Part shown: positions 14,401 through 26,400 of the stretch, one piece after another
Layout of the letters: every line of letters starts with the position of its first letter
How positions within the stretch are numbered: position 1 is the first letter of the stretch
Assembly (NCBI GenBank): GCA_030627905.1
Contig: DAOVRZ010000060.1
Span: 1 to 33,179, forward strand
Length of the DNA: 33,179 nucleotides
Direction: 5' to 3'
Source: JAGMES01 sp023128035
GTDB lineage: Bacteria > Bacillota > Halanaerobiia > DY22613
Translations under genes and position numbers: made by a program
The notes under the pieces: generated by a model
Seen by the model: only the letters and a program-made list of their open reading frames with translations
The model's database searches: none
Told to the model about the DNA's origin: nothing

Positions 14401-17400
14401 ATCGAGAAAAGAGAGTATTATCCTGTATCCTTTGCCCAAAAGCGTCTTTTTGCCTTAAATCAGGTGATGGGAGATAATTTAGGGTATAATATGCCACGAG
14501 CATTTATGGTTAAAGGTGAGCTTGATCAGAAGAAGATGGAAAAAGCTCTGCAAAAATTAGTTAATCGCCAGGAATCCTTACGGACATCATTTACTGTGAT
14601 AGAAGAAGAACCTGTGCAAATTATTCGTGATAATGTTGAGTTAAACATTCAATATTTTAACAGTCAATCTTTCTCAGACGATGAGATTAAAGAGATTGTT
14701 AATCAATTTATTCAGCCTTTTGAGTTTGAACAGACCCCACTTTTTCGAGTTGGTGTGATTAAAGATAAAGAGAGACAACTTATTTTATTTGACATGCATC
14801 ATATCATCTCAGATGGAATCTCAATGAATATTTTAATCGAGGAATTTTTCGCCCTTTATAATGACGCTGATTTACCAGAACAAAAGGTCCAGTATAAGGA
14901 TTTTGCAGTCTGGCAGGAGGAGCTTGTTAACTCTGGTGAAGTTCAAAGATGGGAAGATTATTGGGTAGATGTATTAGATGGTGAATTACCAGTTCTTAAT
15001 CTACCAACAGATCATCCTAGGCCATCTATCAAAGGTTATGATGGAGATTCTTATTATTTTAAGATTGATCAGGAGTTAAGTGCTAAGCTAAACCAACTAG
15101 CTAATAAACACGGTGCTACTTTATACATGACTTTATTAGCATTCTATAATATTTTGCTATCCAAATATTCTAGACAGGAAGATATCATTGTGGGTACACC
15201 TGTGGCTGGAAGAATCCATCCTGATCTTGAAAATATTATTGGGATGTTTGTTAATACTCTTCCAATGAGAAATTATCCTAAACCATCCAAGACATTTACA
15301 GAATTTTTGAGTGAAGTGAAAGAAAATACACTAAAAGCATTTGATAATCAGGCATATCAGATGGATATTCTCGTTGAAAAACTTGATCTTGAACGGGATA
15401 TGAGTAGAAATCCATTATTTGATGTGATGTTAGTGTTACAAAACCAGATTGAAAAATCAGGTAGACAACTAGGTAATGTAGATATCGAGCCATATCAGTT
15501 TGAGTTAAAGAGATCAAAATTTGATTTTATCCTTTTTGCTACCGAGACAACTGATGGAATTTATTTTGAATTTGAATACAATACCGATTTATTCAATAAA
15601 GAAACCATTGAGAGTATGGCTGATCATTTTAAACAGATCCTTATCTCTGTAATCGAAAATGATTTTGCGAGTAAATTATCCTTAGCAGAGATTGAGCTGA
15701 TTTCTAAAGAGGAAAAAGATTTATTATTTAAGTTTAATGATTTTATTTTAGATTATCCAAGAGATAAGACAATCTATCAATTATTTGAAGAACAGGCCAA
15801 AAATACACCTGAAGCTATCGCAGTGATCTTTGAAGATCAAAAATTAACATATAAAGAAGTAAATCACAGGTCCAACAAACTTGCCAGAGTTCTCAGAAAA
15901 AATGGGGTAATGAAAGAGACAGTGGTTGGACTGATGCTCAATCGTTCTCCTAAGATGGTAATAAGTCTTTTAGCAATCTTAAAAGCAGGAGGGGCATATT
16001 TACCGATTGATCCATCATATCCAAAAGAGCGTATTCTTTATATGCTAAAAAATTCCAACGCAAAAATTTTGCTAACTGATAGTAAGCTAATCAAAGATAT
16101 TTCTTTCATTTCTTTAGAAAACATTGATGAGAATAAGCCAGAGATAGTTGTGACCAAAACTCATCCATATATTAAAACTTTTGATCAATTACCGATGTTA
16201 GATAGATCATACATAGATTTTAGTAAATATAAAAATAAGATAGGCATGGCAAGTGTGAATAACTCAATCTCACTTCAGGCTACGAGAGGATGTCCCTATC
16301 TCTGTCTATATTGTCATAAAGTCTGGTCAAAAAGTCATGTTTATCGTAGTGCAGAAAATATTTATCAAGAAATCGAGTATTATTATAAGCGTGGAGTAAA
16401 GAATTTTTCGATTTTGGATGATTGCTTTAATCTCAATCGAGAAAATAGTGCACGTCTATTTAAACTTATCAAAAAGAATCGTTTAGATGTAAAGATTTTC
16501 TTCCCAAATGGTTTGCGGGGTGATCTTCTAACGCCAGATTATATTGATCTCATGGTTGAAGCAGGAACTGTAAATATTAATTTATCTTTAGAAACTGCTT
16601 CTCCAAGGTTGCAAAAAGCTGTGAAAAAATATCTTGATATTGATAAGTTTAAAAATGTCATGGATTATATCGCAACTCAACATCCAAATGTGATTTTGGA
16701 ACTGGCAACTATGCATGGTTTTCCGACAGAAACTGAAGAAGAAGCGAAGATGACATTGAATTTTATCAAAGATGTCAAGTGGATTCATTTTCCCTATATC
16801 CATATTCTTAAAGTTTTTCCTAATACAGAAATGGAAGAGTTTGCCCTTAATAATGGTGTGGCAAAAGAAGATATCTTAAAATCTGTAGGATTAGCATACC
16901 ATGAATTGCCAGAGACTTTGCCATTCCCAAAAAGTTTTACTAGAAAGTATCAATCTAACTTTTTAAATGAATACTTTTTAAACCCTGAGAGATTGAAGAA
17001 AGTATTACCTGTTCAATTAAAAGTAATTGATGAAGATGCATTACTGCAAAAATACAATGCCTATCTTCCGACAGAAGTTAAAAAGATTGAAGATGTCTTA
17101 GAATTTGCTGGAATTGAAGATTTTATATTGCCAGAAATATCGAAAACAAAGTACGTTCCAGAGATTTTTGAAACATCTCTAATAAGAGAAGCAAAGAATA
17201 CTGCTGAAGTTAAGAAAATCCTCTTATTAGATTTATCGCAACATTTTAGTTCACATAGTATGCTTTATAAAGTGGCAGAACAACCTTTAGGTCTTCTTTA
17301 CCTTATGACTTATATCAAAGAAAAATTTGGAGAAAAGATTGATGGCAGAATCTATAAGTCTGGAACAGACTTTGACAGTTTTGCAGAATTAAAAGCGATT

Positions 17401-20400
17401 ATTGATGAATACCAGCCTGATTTGATCGGAATTAGAACTCTTTCATTTTATAAAGATTTTTTCCATCAAACTGTCTCTAATTTAAGAATCTGGGGAATCA
17501 ATGTACCGATCATCACAGGTGGTCCATATGCTACGAGTGAATATACTACGATTTTGAAAGACAAAAATATTGATCTTGTGATTATGGGTGAAGGTGAATT
17601 TATATTTACTGAATTGCTAAATGAAATGTTTAAAAATGATTTTAAACTTCCATCTTATGAGGTCTTAAGTTCTATTGAAGGAATTGCCTATCGCCAAAGA
17701 TTAGAAACCAATTTATCGAGAAAAGTACTACTTATTGATCAAATAAATGATATTATCTCAGTTGAATCTCCAGAAAACTTAGAACCACTTAATACTGCCA
17801 AAAATTTAGCTTATGTAATGTACACCTCAGGAACTACAGGAAAACCAAAGGGAATTATGGTCGAACACAGACAGGTAAATAACTGTATTTTCTGGATGCA
17901 GGATGAGTTTAAGCTAAATGAAGAAGCAGCAATTGTTCAAAGAACTAATCTCACTTTTGACCCATCAGTCTGGGAGATTTTCTGGCCACTATATATCGGA
18001 GCTAAGGTAAAATTACTAAACAGTGAACAGGGCAAAGATGCTGATTATTTAATTGATCTAATGATAGAAGATAAATCACTGACAATGATGTACTGTCCTG
18101 CATCACTGGTAATTGGAATGACTTATCTTTTAAACTCCAAAAACTTTGAGGGTAAGCTAAGTTTGCAATGGCTACTGATTGGAGCAGAAGCCATCAGTCC
18201 AGAGGTTGTTAAAAACTTTTATTCATATTTTGATGGAAAAATTGTTAATACTTACGGGCCAACTGAGTGTACCATCAACAACACCTACTACCATCTTGAC
18301 AAAAATGAAGAACTCAAAACCGTTCCAATAGGAAGAACGGTTGCCAATAATCAAATCTATATCTTATCAAAAGATTTGCAATTACTCCCAATCGGCATGA
18401 CTGGAGAAATTTGCATCGCTGGCGAGAGTGTCGCTAGAGGATATATCAATAATCCTGCAGAAACTAGCGAGAGTTTTGTAGGTAATCCATTTGGAGAGGG
18501 TAAATTATATAAGACCGGTGATATGGGTCGGATATTAAATGATGGAAATATTGAGATTTTAGGAAGAGTTGATGATCAGGTTAAGATTAGAGGTTATCGG
18601 ATCGAACCTGGTGAGATTGAATCAGCACTCATAAAACATGATTCTATCAATGATGCAATCGTGGTGGTTAAAGATAAAAATGAGAAGAATAAAGAGATTG
18701 AAACCTGTAAAACATGTGGAATTACTTCAGCTTATTCAGTTTCGATTAAGGACAGAAGCTGTGATATCTGTGCCGATATTAGTCATTATAAAGAAATTGC
18801 TGATCACTATTTTCAAGCTCCAACTGATTTAGAAAATTTAATAAGTAAAGTAAATCAAGATAAAACGCACACTGGGGAAAGTAAATATGATTGCCTTCTA
18901 TTATATTCTGGAGGACTCGGTTCAGCCTATGCACTATATCAATTAGTTGATATGGGATTAAATGTACTCACAGTAACTTTTGATAATGGTTACTTTGCTG
19001 GTAGTGATCTTAAAAATATTAAAATGATCACCGAAAAATTGGGTGTAGATCATGTTGTCCTGGCCCATGAGAAAACAGGTCAGATTTTGAAAGAAAGTTT
19101 GCATTCTGCATATACAGTCTGTAATGGTTGTTTCTTTATATCATCTTCACTTGCTGTAGAATATGCAAGAAAAAATGATATTAATCTGGTTATTGGAGCT
19201 ACTTTATCAAGAGGTCAGATTATTGAAAATAAATTATACAAGCAATTTAAACAGGGCGTTTCAGATGTAGAAGCAATCGAAAAAGAATTGAGTACTCTTC
19301 AAAAAATGACACCAGCGATGAATAGACATATCTTTGATCTGATTAATATACCTTCAGTTGATGATGGCACAATTTATGATGAAGTGAAATCTATTGATTT
19401 TTATCGATATTTTGATATCACAAATCAAGAGATGATCTCTTATCTAATTAATCAAGATTCTTACTGGAAAACTAGAAAACATTATGCGGTTTACTCAACA
19501 AATTGTCCGATTAAACAGATTGGTGATTATTATCATTTGCAGGAGACTGGATATCATTATTATGGTAGTGCCACATCTTGGGAGAAACGACTTGGACATA
19601 TTACCCTTGAAAATCTGCAAGAAGATTTAAATTGCAAAGTTACTAGAAAAGGTTTTGACAATTTTGCGAGACTGATTGGGTTTAAGAAACAACATTCTAA
19701 TAAAGAGATTGAGACCAAATATCTCTGCGCATATCTTGTATTAGAATATGAGTTATCTTTCTTAGAAATCAGAGAATATCTTTTAAAAGATTTGCCAGAT
19801 TATATGGTTCCTAACGCATTTGTAACCTTAGATAAAATTCCACTGACATCAAATGGTAAAGTAGATAAAAAGGCCTTACCTGAACCTGACTCGATCATAG
19901 AAACCAACACTGAATATCTTGAACCACGAAATGATAAAGAAAGAAAGATGGCAAATGTCTGGGAAGAGGCTCTTGGTGTAGATAGAGTTGGAGTAAACGA
20001 TAACTTTATTGAACTTGGTGGAGATTCGATCAAAGCTATTCAGTTAACTTCAAAATTAAACAATGCTGGCTTTGATGTTAAGATTAGAGATGTCTTTACT
20101 TATCAAACGATAGCAGAATTGGCTTCTCATGTTAACGAGGCTGAAGTTAAGGAAAGTAACTATAATATTGTATCAGGTGAGTTACCTCTTACCGGTATTC
20201 AGAGATGGTATTTTGAAGAATTCGACCAATCTGAGTATTTCACCCAATCTGTTTTATTTGAGTTAGATCAGGAAATTGAACTTGAAATATTACAGAAAGC
20301 TTTTAATAAATTAATCGAACATCATGATACATTGAGATTAAATTACCATAGCAAAACCAATACTCTAGTCTATTCAAACCATTATCTTGATGAAGAATTT

Positions 20401-23400
20401 ACAATAGAAACTTATGATCTGGCAAATTTAACAGAAAAAGAGCAAAATCAGAGATTAGAAGTATTGGGAACTACTTTAAAAGCAAGTTTTGATTTAGAGA
20501 ATTCAATTTTAATCAAATCAGCTTATTTTGATCTTGGAAGTCGTGGTAAAAGACTATTGATCACAATTCATCATTTGATTGTAGATGGTGTATCCTGGAG
20601 GATTTTGTTAGAAGATTTGCTGTATATCTATCAACAATTGGTTAAGAATGAAGAGATTTTATTACCATCAAAAACAGCATCATTTATGGACTGGGCCAGC
20701 CTTCTCATAACCTACAGCCAAAGCAAAAAACTAAAAGAAGAGATCCCGTTCTGGCTCAAAATCCTTGAAACCAACTCATCTCTTCCTATTGATCTAGAAA
20801 ATGGAGATAATAACGTTTCACGTGAAATAACTATCACCAAAGAATTGTCCAGAGCAGAGACTGAAAAATTACTAACAAAAGCTAGCAAAGCCTATAACAC
20901 CGAAATCAATGATCTTTTACTGACAGCTCTCGCGCGAACTATATCTCACTGGACAGGTAAAAACGAAGTATTAATCACCTTAGAAGGTCATGGTAGAGAA
21001 GAGATTCTAGATCTAGATATTTCGAGAACAATCGGCTGCTTTACTTCGATGTATCCAGTTAATTTAACTATTGATAGATTAACTGAACTCAACGAGCAGA
21101 TTATCGGTGTAAAAGAACAGTTACGGCAGATACCGGATAAAGGGGTTGGCTATCTGATCCTAAAATATCTTGCCAAAACTCCTGAACTACAAAGTGAACA
21201 TGATTTAGATGGAATTATTTTTAACTATCTCGGCCAATTTGATCGTGAAGTCAACACAGCACTATTTAGACCTGGACAAGAATCTACAGGAGCAGAAATC
21301 AGTCTGACCAAAAAACGTAATGCTCTATTAGAATTTGGTGGTCTGGTGGCTGATGGAAAACTCATGATAAATTTGAGCTATAGTCAAAGCTGTCATCATT
21401 CTACTACAGCATACGATCTATTGAATTCTTATATGGAAAATCTTAAAAAAATAATCGAACATTGTGATCAAGTAGAAGTGGGATGTTATACTCCTGCAGA
21501 TTTTCCAAATACAGAAGTAAGTCAAGAGTTTTTGAATCAAATAGACAAAACCAAGATAGAAGATATCTATTCTCTGACACCTTTACAAGAAGGTATGCTC
21601 TATCATTATTTGTTGGATTCAAATAGTTCTCAACACTTTGAGCAGAGTTCTTTCACCATTGAAGGAGAACTAAATATAGATTATCTTGAAAAAGCGTGGA
21701 ATTGCGTCATTCAAAATAATGAAGTCTTGCGAACAATTTTCAGCTGGAAAGAACTAAAGAAACCAGTTCAACTTGTCTTACGGAGAAATCCAAGCAAAAT
21801 AACTGTGCATGACTTTACTGATTTTAATAAAGACGATTTAGTAGACAGATTAAATGAATTGAAAGAGCAGGATCGTGGAGAACAATTTGTTCTGGAAAAC
21901 GGGCCAAATCTACGGCTTCAGGTATGCAATTTACTAGAAAATGAGTTTGAGATCATCTTTAGTTTCCATCATATCTTATTTGACGGCTGGTGTCTGGGAA
22001 TAATTTATCGGGAGCTATTTGCGATCTATCTAAAATTACAGCAAGGTATGAAAATCTCTGAACTCAATAAATCAGTACATAAGCACTATCGAGAATATAT
22101 CAACTGGCTCAAAAACCAGGATCAGAAAAAAGCAGCAGAATTCTGGCAAGAATATCTGAACGGTTTTACAACTCAGACTAATCTTCCAACAGATTATCAT
22201 AATAAGGAAATGATAAGTAATCAGGATACCAAAAAGTTAGAGAAATCATCGGAGTTTGGTAAAAAACTTGAAGGATTAGCAAAAGAGTTAAAGGTAACGG
22301 TAAATACTTTACTTCAAACAGCCTGGGGATTGTTATTACAGAGATATAATAACAATAACGATGTCGTATTTGGAACAATCGTTTCTGGACGAGCAGCAGA
22401 TATTCAAGGAATTGAAGAGATGGTTGGATTATTCATCAACAATATTCCGGTTCGTGTTCAGTGTGAATGGGATCAAAGAGTGAGTGAATTATTGAAAGAA
22501 ATATATCAAGAAAGCATAGACAGACAGGAATTTGAGACTAACAGTTTACCTGAGATCAAGGCTCAGAGTGAACTAAGTGGAGAGAAAATTTCATTATTTG
22601 AAAGCCTCTTTGTTTTTGAAAATTATCCAGTAGATCAGTCCTTAAATCAGATGGATGTTGGGTTTGTCGTAAAGGACTATGATGCATTTGAGCTGACCAA
22701 TTATGATCTTAATATTGAGGCGATTTATGCTGGTGAGATATTGGAGCTGAAGTTTGGTTATAACACAGAGCGCTTTAAAGCTGAGACAATCGAGAGGATG
22801 ATGGAGCATTACGAAAATCTTTTAACTGATATGGTTTATCATCCTAATAAACAGATAAAGGATATAGAAATTCTTATCGATCATGAAAAAGAGCAGATTT
22901 TGGAGGGATTTAACCAAACAGAGTATGAATACCCAAAAGATAAGACTATTCTTCAATTGATCGAAACACAAGTGGAGTGTACTCCAGATAAGATTGCTGT
23001 AGTCTTTGATGACCAGAAAATCACCTATCGTGAGTTAAATACTTTAGGAAATCGATGGGGGAGGATTTTGCGGGAAAAAGGTGTTGCCCCTGATCAGCTA
23101 GTAGGAATATTAGTAGAACCTTCATTGGAGATGATGATCGGAATTATTGGAGTTTTAAAAGCAGGCGGAGCTTATTTACCGATTGATCATAAATATCCAA
23201 AACAGAGAATTGAGTATATGCTGAACGATTCCAAGAGTCAGATACTGTTAACCCAGTCTCATTTGCAAGAACTGTTCAGCGTTGAGATTGAAGTGATTTG
23301 CATTGATGAGATGTTAAATGGGCCAAGGGATGAAGATTTAGAAAATCTGGCCCGTGTAAATAAAACAAAAGATCTTGCATATGTAATCTATACATCTGGA

Positions 23401-26400
23401 TCTACTGGTCAGCCGAAAGGGGTTATGATTGAAAATCGTTCACTGGTCAATTTCTGTTACTGGTTTAACGATTATTATCAGGTAACACCATCAGACCGTT
23501 TTACTAGATATGCAGGTTTCGGTTTTGATGCAAATATCTCTGAGACATTTGCACCGTTAATTATAGGAGCAGAAACTCATATACTTAGCGATGAAATTAG
23601 ATTAAATCTACACAGATTAAATGAATATCTGGAAATGAATCAGATAACAGTGACCTATCTGCCAACTCAGATGGCAGAGCAATTTATGAAACTCGAGAAT
23701 CATTCATTGAAAGTACTCCTTACAGGTGGGGAGAAACTTAAATCATTTGTTAAACAAAAGTATCGTTTTTGTAATAACTATGGTCCAACCGAAAGTACAG
23801 TATGCACAACTTGTATGGAGATTGATCAGGAGTACAAAAATATTCCTATCGGTAAACCGATCTATAATCATAAAGTCTATGTTCTTGATCACAATAAAAA
23901 TTTACAGCCAATTGGTATTGTAGGTGAGTTATGCGTAAGTGGGATTGGTTTATCCAGAGGATATTTAAATCGCGAAGACCTTACCAATGAAAAATTTATA
24001 ACTAATCCATTTGCATCAGGTGAAAAGATGTATTTAACAGGTGATCTGGTTAGATGGCTTCCTGATGGAAATATTGAATATATCAGTCGAAATGATCATC
24101 AGGTGAAGATACGCGGATTTAGAATTGAACTTGGCGAGCTTGAAAGTTTATTGATAGGTCATAGTGAAATTCAAGAGACGGTTGTGATCGATCGTGAAGA
24201 TAACAATGGTAGTAAATATCTCATTGCATATTTCGTAAGTAATTCAGACTTGGCTAGATCAGAAATCAGAGATTTTCTTTTAAAGAAGCTGCCTGATTAT
24301 ATGGTTCCATCATACTTTGTACAATTAGATAAACTGCCATTGAATGCTCATGGTAAAATTGATAAAAATGCATTACCAAATGTAGATGGAAATATAGAAG
24401 TAACTGAGTATGTGGCACCAACTAATGAATTGCAAGAAAAATTAGCCAAAATATGGTCAGATGTATTGGAAATTGAACGGATTGGGATCAAGGATGATTT
24501 CTTTGCATTGGGTGGACATTCATTAAAAGGAACTTATTTGGTTTCAAATATCTATAAAGAAATGAATGTCGAAATACCTTTGAGCAAACTTTTTGAGAAT
24601 CCAACTATTGAGGAACTTGCAGAATATATTTATACTACGAGTGAAAGTGAGTATTCAGAAATTAAGATTTTAGATAAGCCTAAAGGTTATCCTGCAGAAT
24701 ATTATCCATTATCCTCAGCACAGAAAAGAATATTTATTGTCGATCAACTTATTGAAGAAAAGACAACCTATAATGCACCAGGAGCTATGATTATCGAAGG
24801 TAACCTCGATCAGGAGTCTCTTTTAAATGCTTTTAAGAGTTTAATTCAGCGACATGAATCATTACGTACATCTTTTGAACTTGTTTTAGAAGAGCCAATG
24901 CAAAAAATACATGATACAGTAGATTTCACCATTAAACATAGCAAAATAAATGAAGATTTTGCTGAAGTTAATATTGATGCTATCATAAAAGATTTTATTA
25001 GACCATTTGATTTAAGTCTAGCGCCATTGTTACGAGTTGAGCTCTTAGAAATGAATGATAGATATATACTCATGTATGATCATCATCATATAATTGCTGA
25101 TGGCAAATCATTTACTATTTTGATAAGTGAATTGATTCAGCTATATAATGGAATTGAATTACCTGAACTAAGGATGCAATATAAAGAATTTGCTTCATGG
25201 CAAAATCAACAATTAAGTTCGGAACAGATTAAGAGCCAGGAAGAGTATTGGTTAAATCGTTTTGGTGTGGGTGACAACTCATATAGTGAGATACCAGTTC
25301 TTCAATTACCAACTGATTATGCAAGACCTGCAGTATTGAGTTTTGCAGGGGATACTGTTCAGTTTACAATTGAGAAAGAACTCACGAAAAAATTATATGG
25401 TTTCTCTAGAAAACGTGGTGGAACTCTATATATGATCTTGTTATCAGCGATAAATGTACTTTTATCAAGATACTCCGGACAGGAAGATATCATAATAGGT
25501 TCACCGATTGCAGGAAGGAATCATGCGGATTTAACTAATATTTCTGGAATGTTTGTTAATACTCTAGCTATGAGAAATGCTCCAAAAGCTAATATTACTT
25601 TTGCAGAATTTTTTACTGAAGTGAAAGTAAATTCTCTAAAAGCTTATGAAAATCAGGACTATCAGTTTGAAATGCTTGTTGAAAAACTTAAACTTGATCG
25701 CGATATGAGTAGAAATCCATTATTTGATGTAATGTTTACATTGCAAAATTATACTCATGCAACTGTGACATTAGATGATGTGAAATTTATACCATATAAC
25801 ATTAAAAGTCAGATTACTAAATTTGATCTGCTTTTCACTGGAATGGAAGTTAATGATGAAACTGAATTCCAAGTAGAATATTCAACCAAATTATTTAAAA
25901 AAGAGACTATAACTCGATTAACGAAACATTTTAAAAGAATTCTTCAAGCACTCGTTTCTAACCCGGAGGTAAAGATTAGTGAGATTGAGATGAGTACAGA
26001 TGAAGAGAGAAAAAAATTATTAGTAGATTTCAATGATACTGCCGAAAAGTTTACCTTTGATAAGTCTATTCATCAATTATTCGAAGAACAGGTAGAAAGA
26101 AGTGCTGATCAAGTTGCTGTAGTATTTGAAGATGATCAATTAACCTATCGAGAACTGAACGAAAAGACAAATAAGCTGGCCCATTATTTAAGAATGAATG
26201 GGGTCAAAAGAGATCAGATAGTAGGTATGATGGTAGATCGTTCACCAGAAATGATTATCGGCATTTTAGCCATCTTAAAAGCTGGTGGAGCATATTTACC
26301 AATTGATCCTGATTATCCAAAAGAGCGGATTGAATTTATGTTAGTTGATAGCAATACTCAGATTTTATTAACCCAAAATCATCTGATAAGCAATGTAGAT

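Larger units (their letters stand above)
14401..21540 (+). other. NRPS2 module 2 (C2-A2 with two insertions-PCP2-E2)
   Basis: C2 begins SFAQKRLFALNQ and has MHHIISDG (H736/H737/D741). A2 starts near residue 1053. It is interrupted after core motif A2 (GGAYLPIDPSYP) and resumes at YTSGTTGKPKG (Y1744). It is interrupted again after A8 (GRVDDQVKIRGYRIEPGEIE) and resumes at KYLCAYLV before A10 (NGKVDKKALP). A8 has Pro where IELGEIE is usual. PCP2 has LGGDS (S2479), the Asp-containing form typical of carriers that feed epimerases. E2 has H2660/H2661/D2665, EGHGRE, IGCFTSMYPV and FNYLGQFD, so it looks active and would give a D-residue. The specificity residues read DPWYLGTINK, and I cannot assign them to a substrate. 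Module 2 is about 2.4 kb longer than a C-A-PCP-E module without insertions. Confidence 0.9.

Noticed and set aside
16114..17708. Direct repeat TTAGAAA(A)C at both borders of the radical-SAM insertion
   Set aside because: Only 8-9 nt of match in AT-rich DNA at 16114-16122 and 17701-17708, with unrelated surroundings. Chance is likely, unlike the 18-nt repeat at the PP-loop insert.
16129..19698. The two inserts as separate genes or an assembly chimera
   Set aside because: The frame is open across all four borders, no ribosome site and start pair occurs there, and the A-domain motifs resume in order. Raw reads could still be checked.
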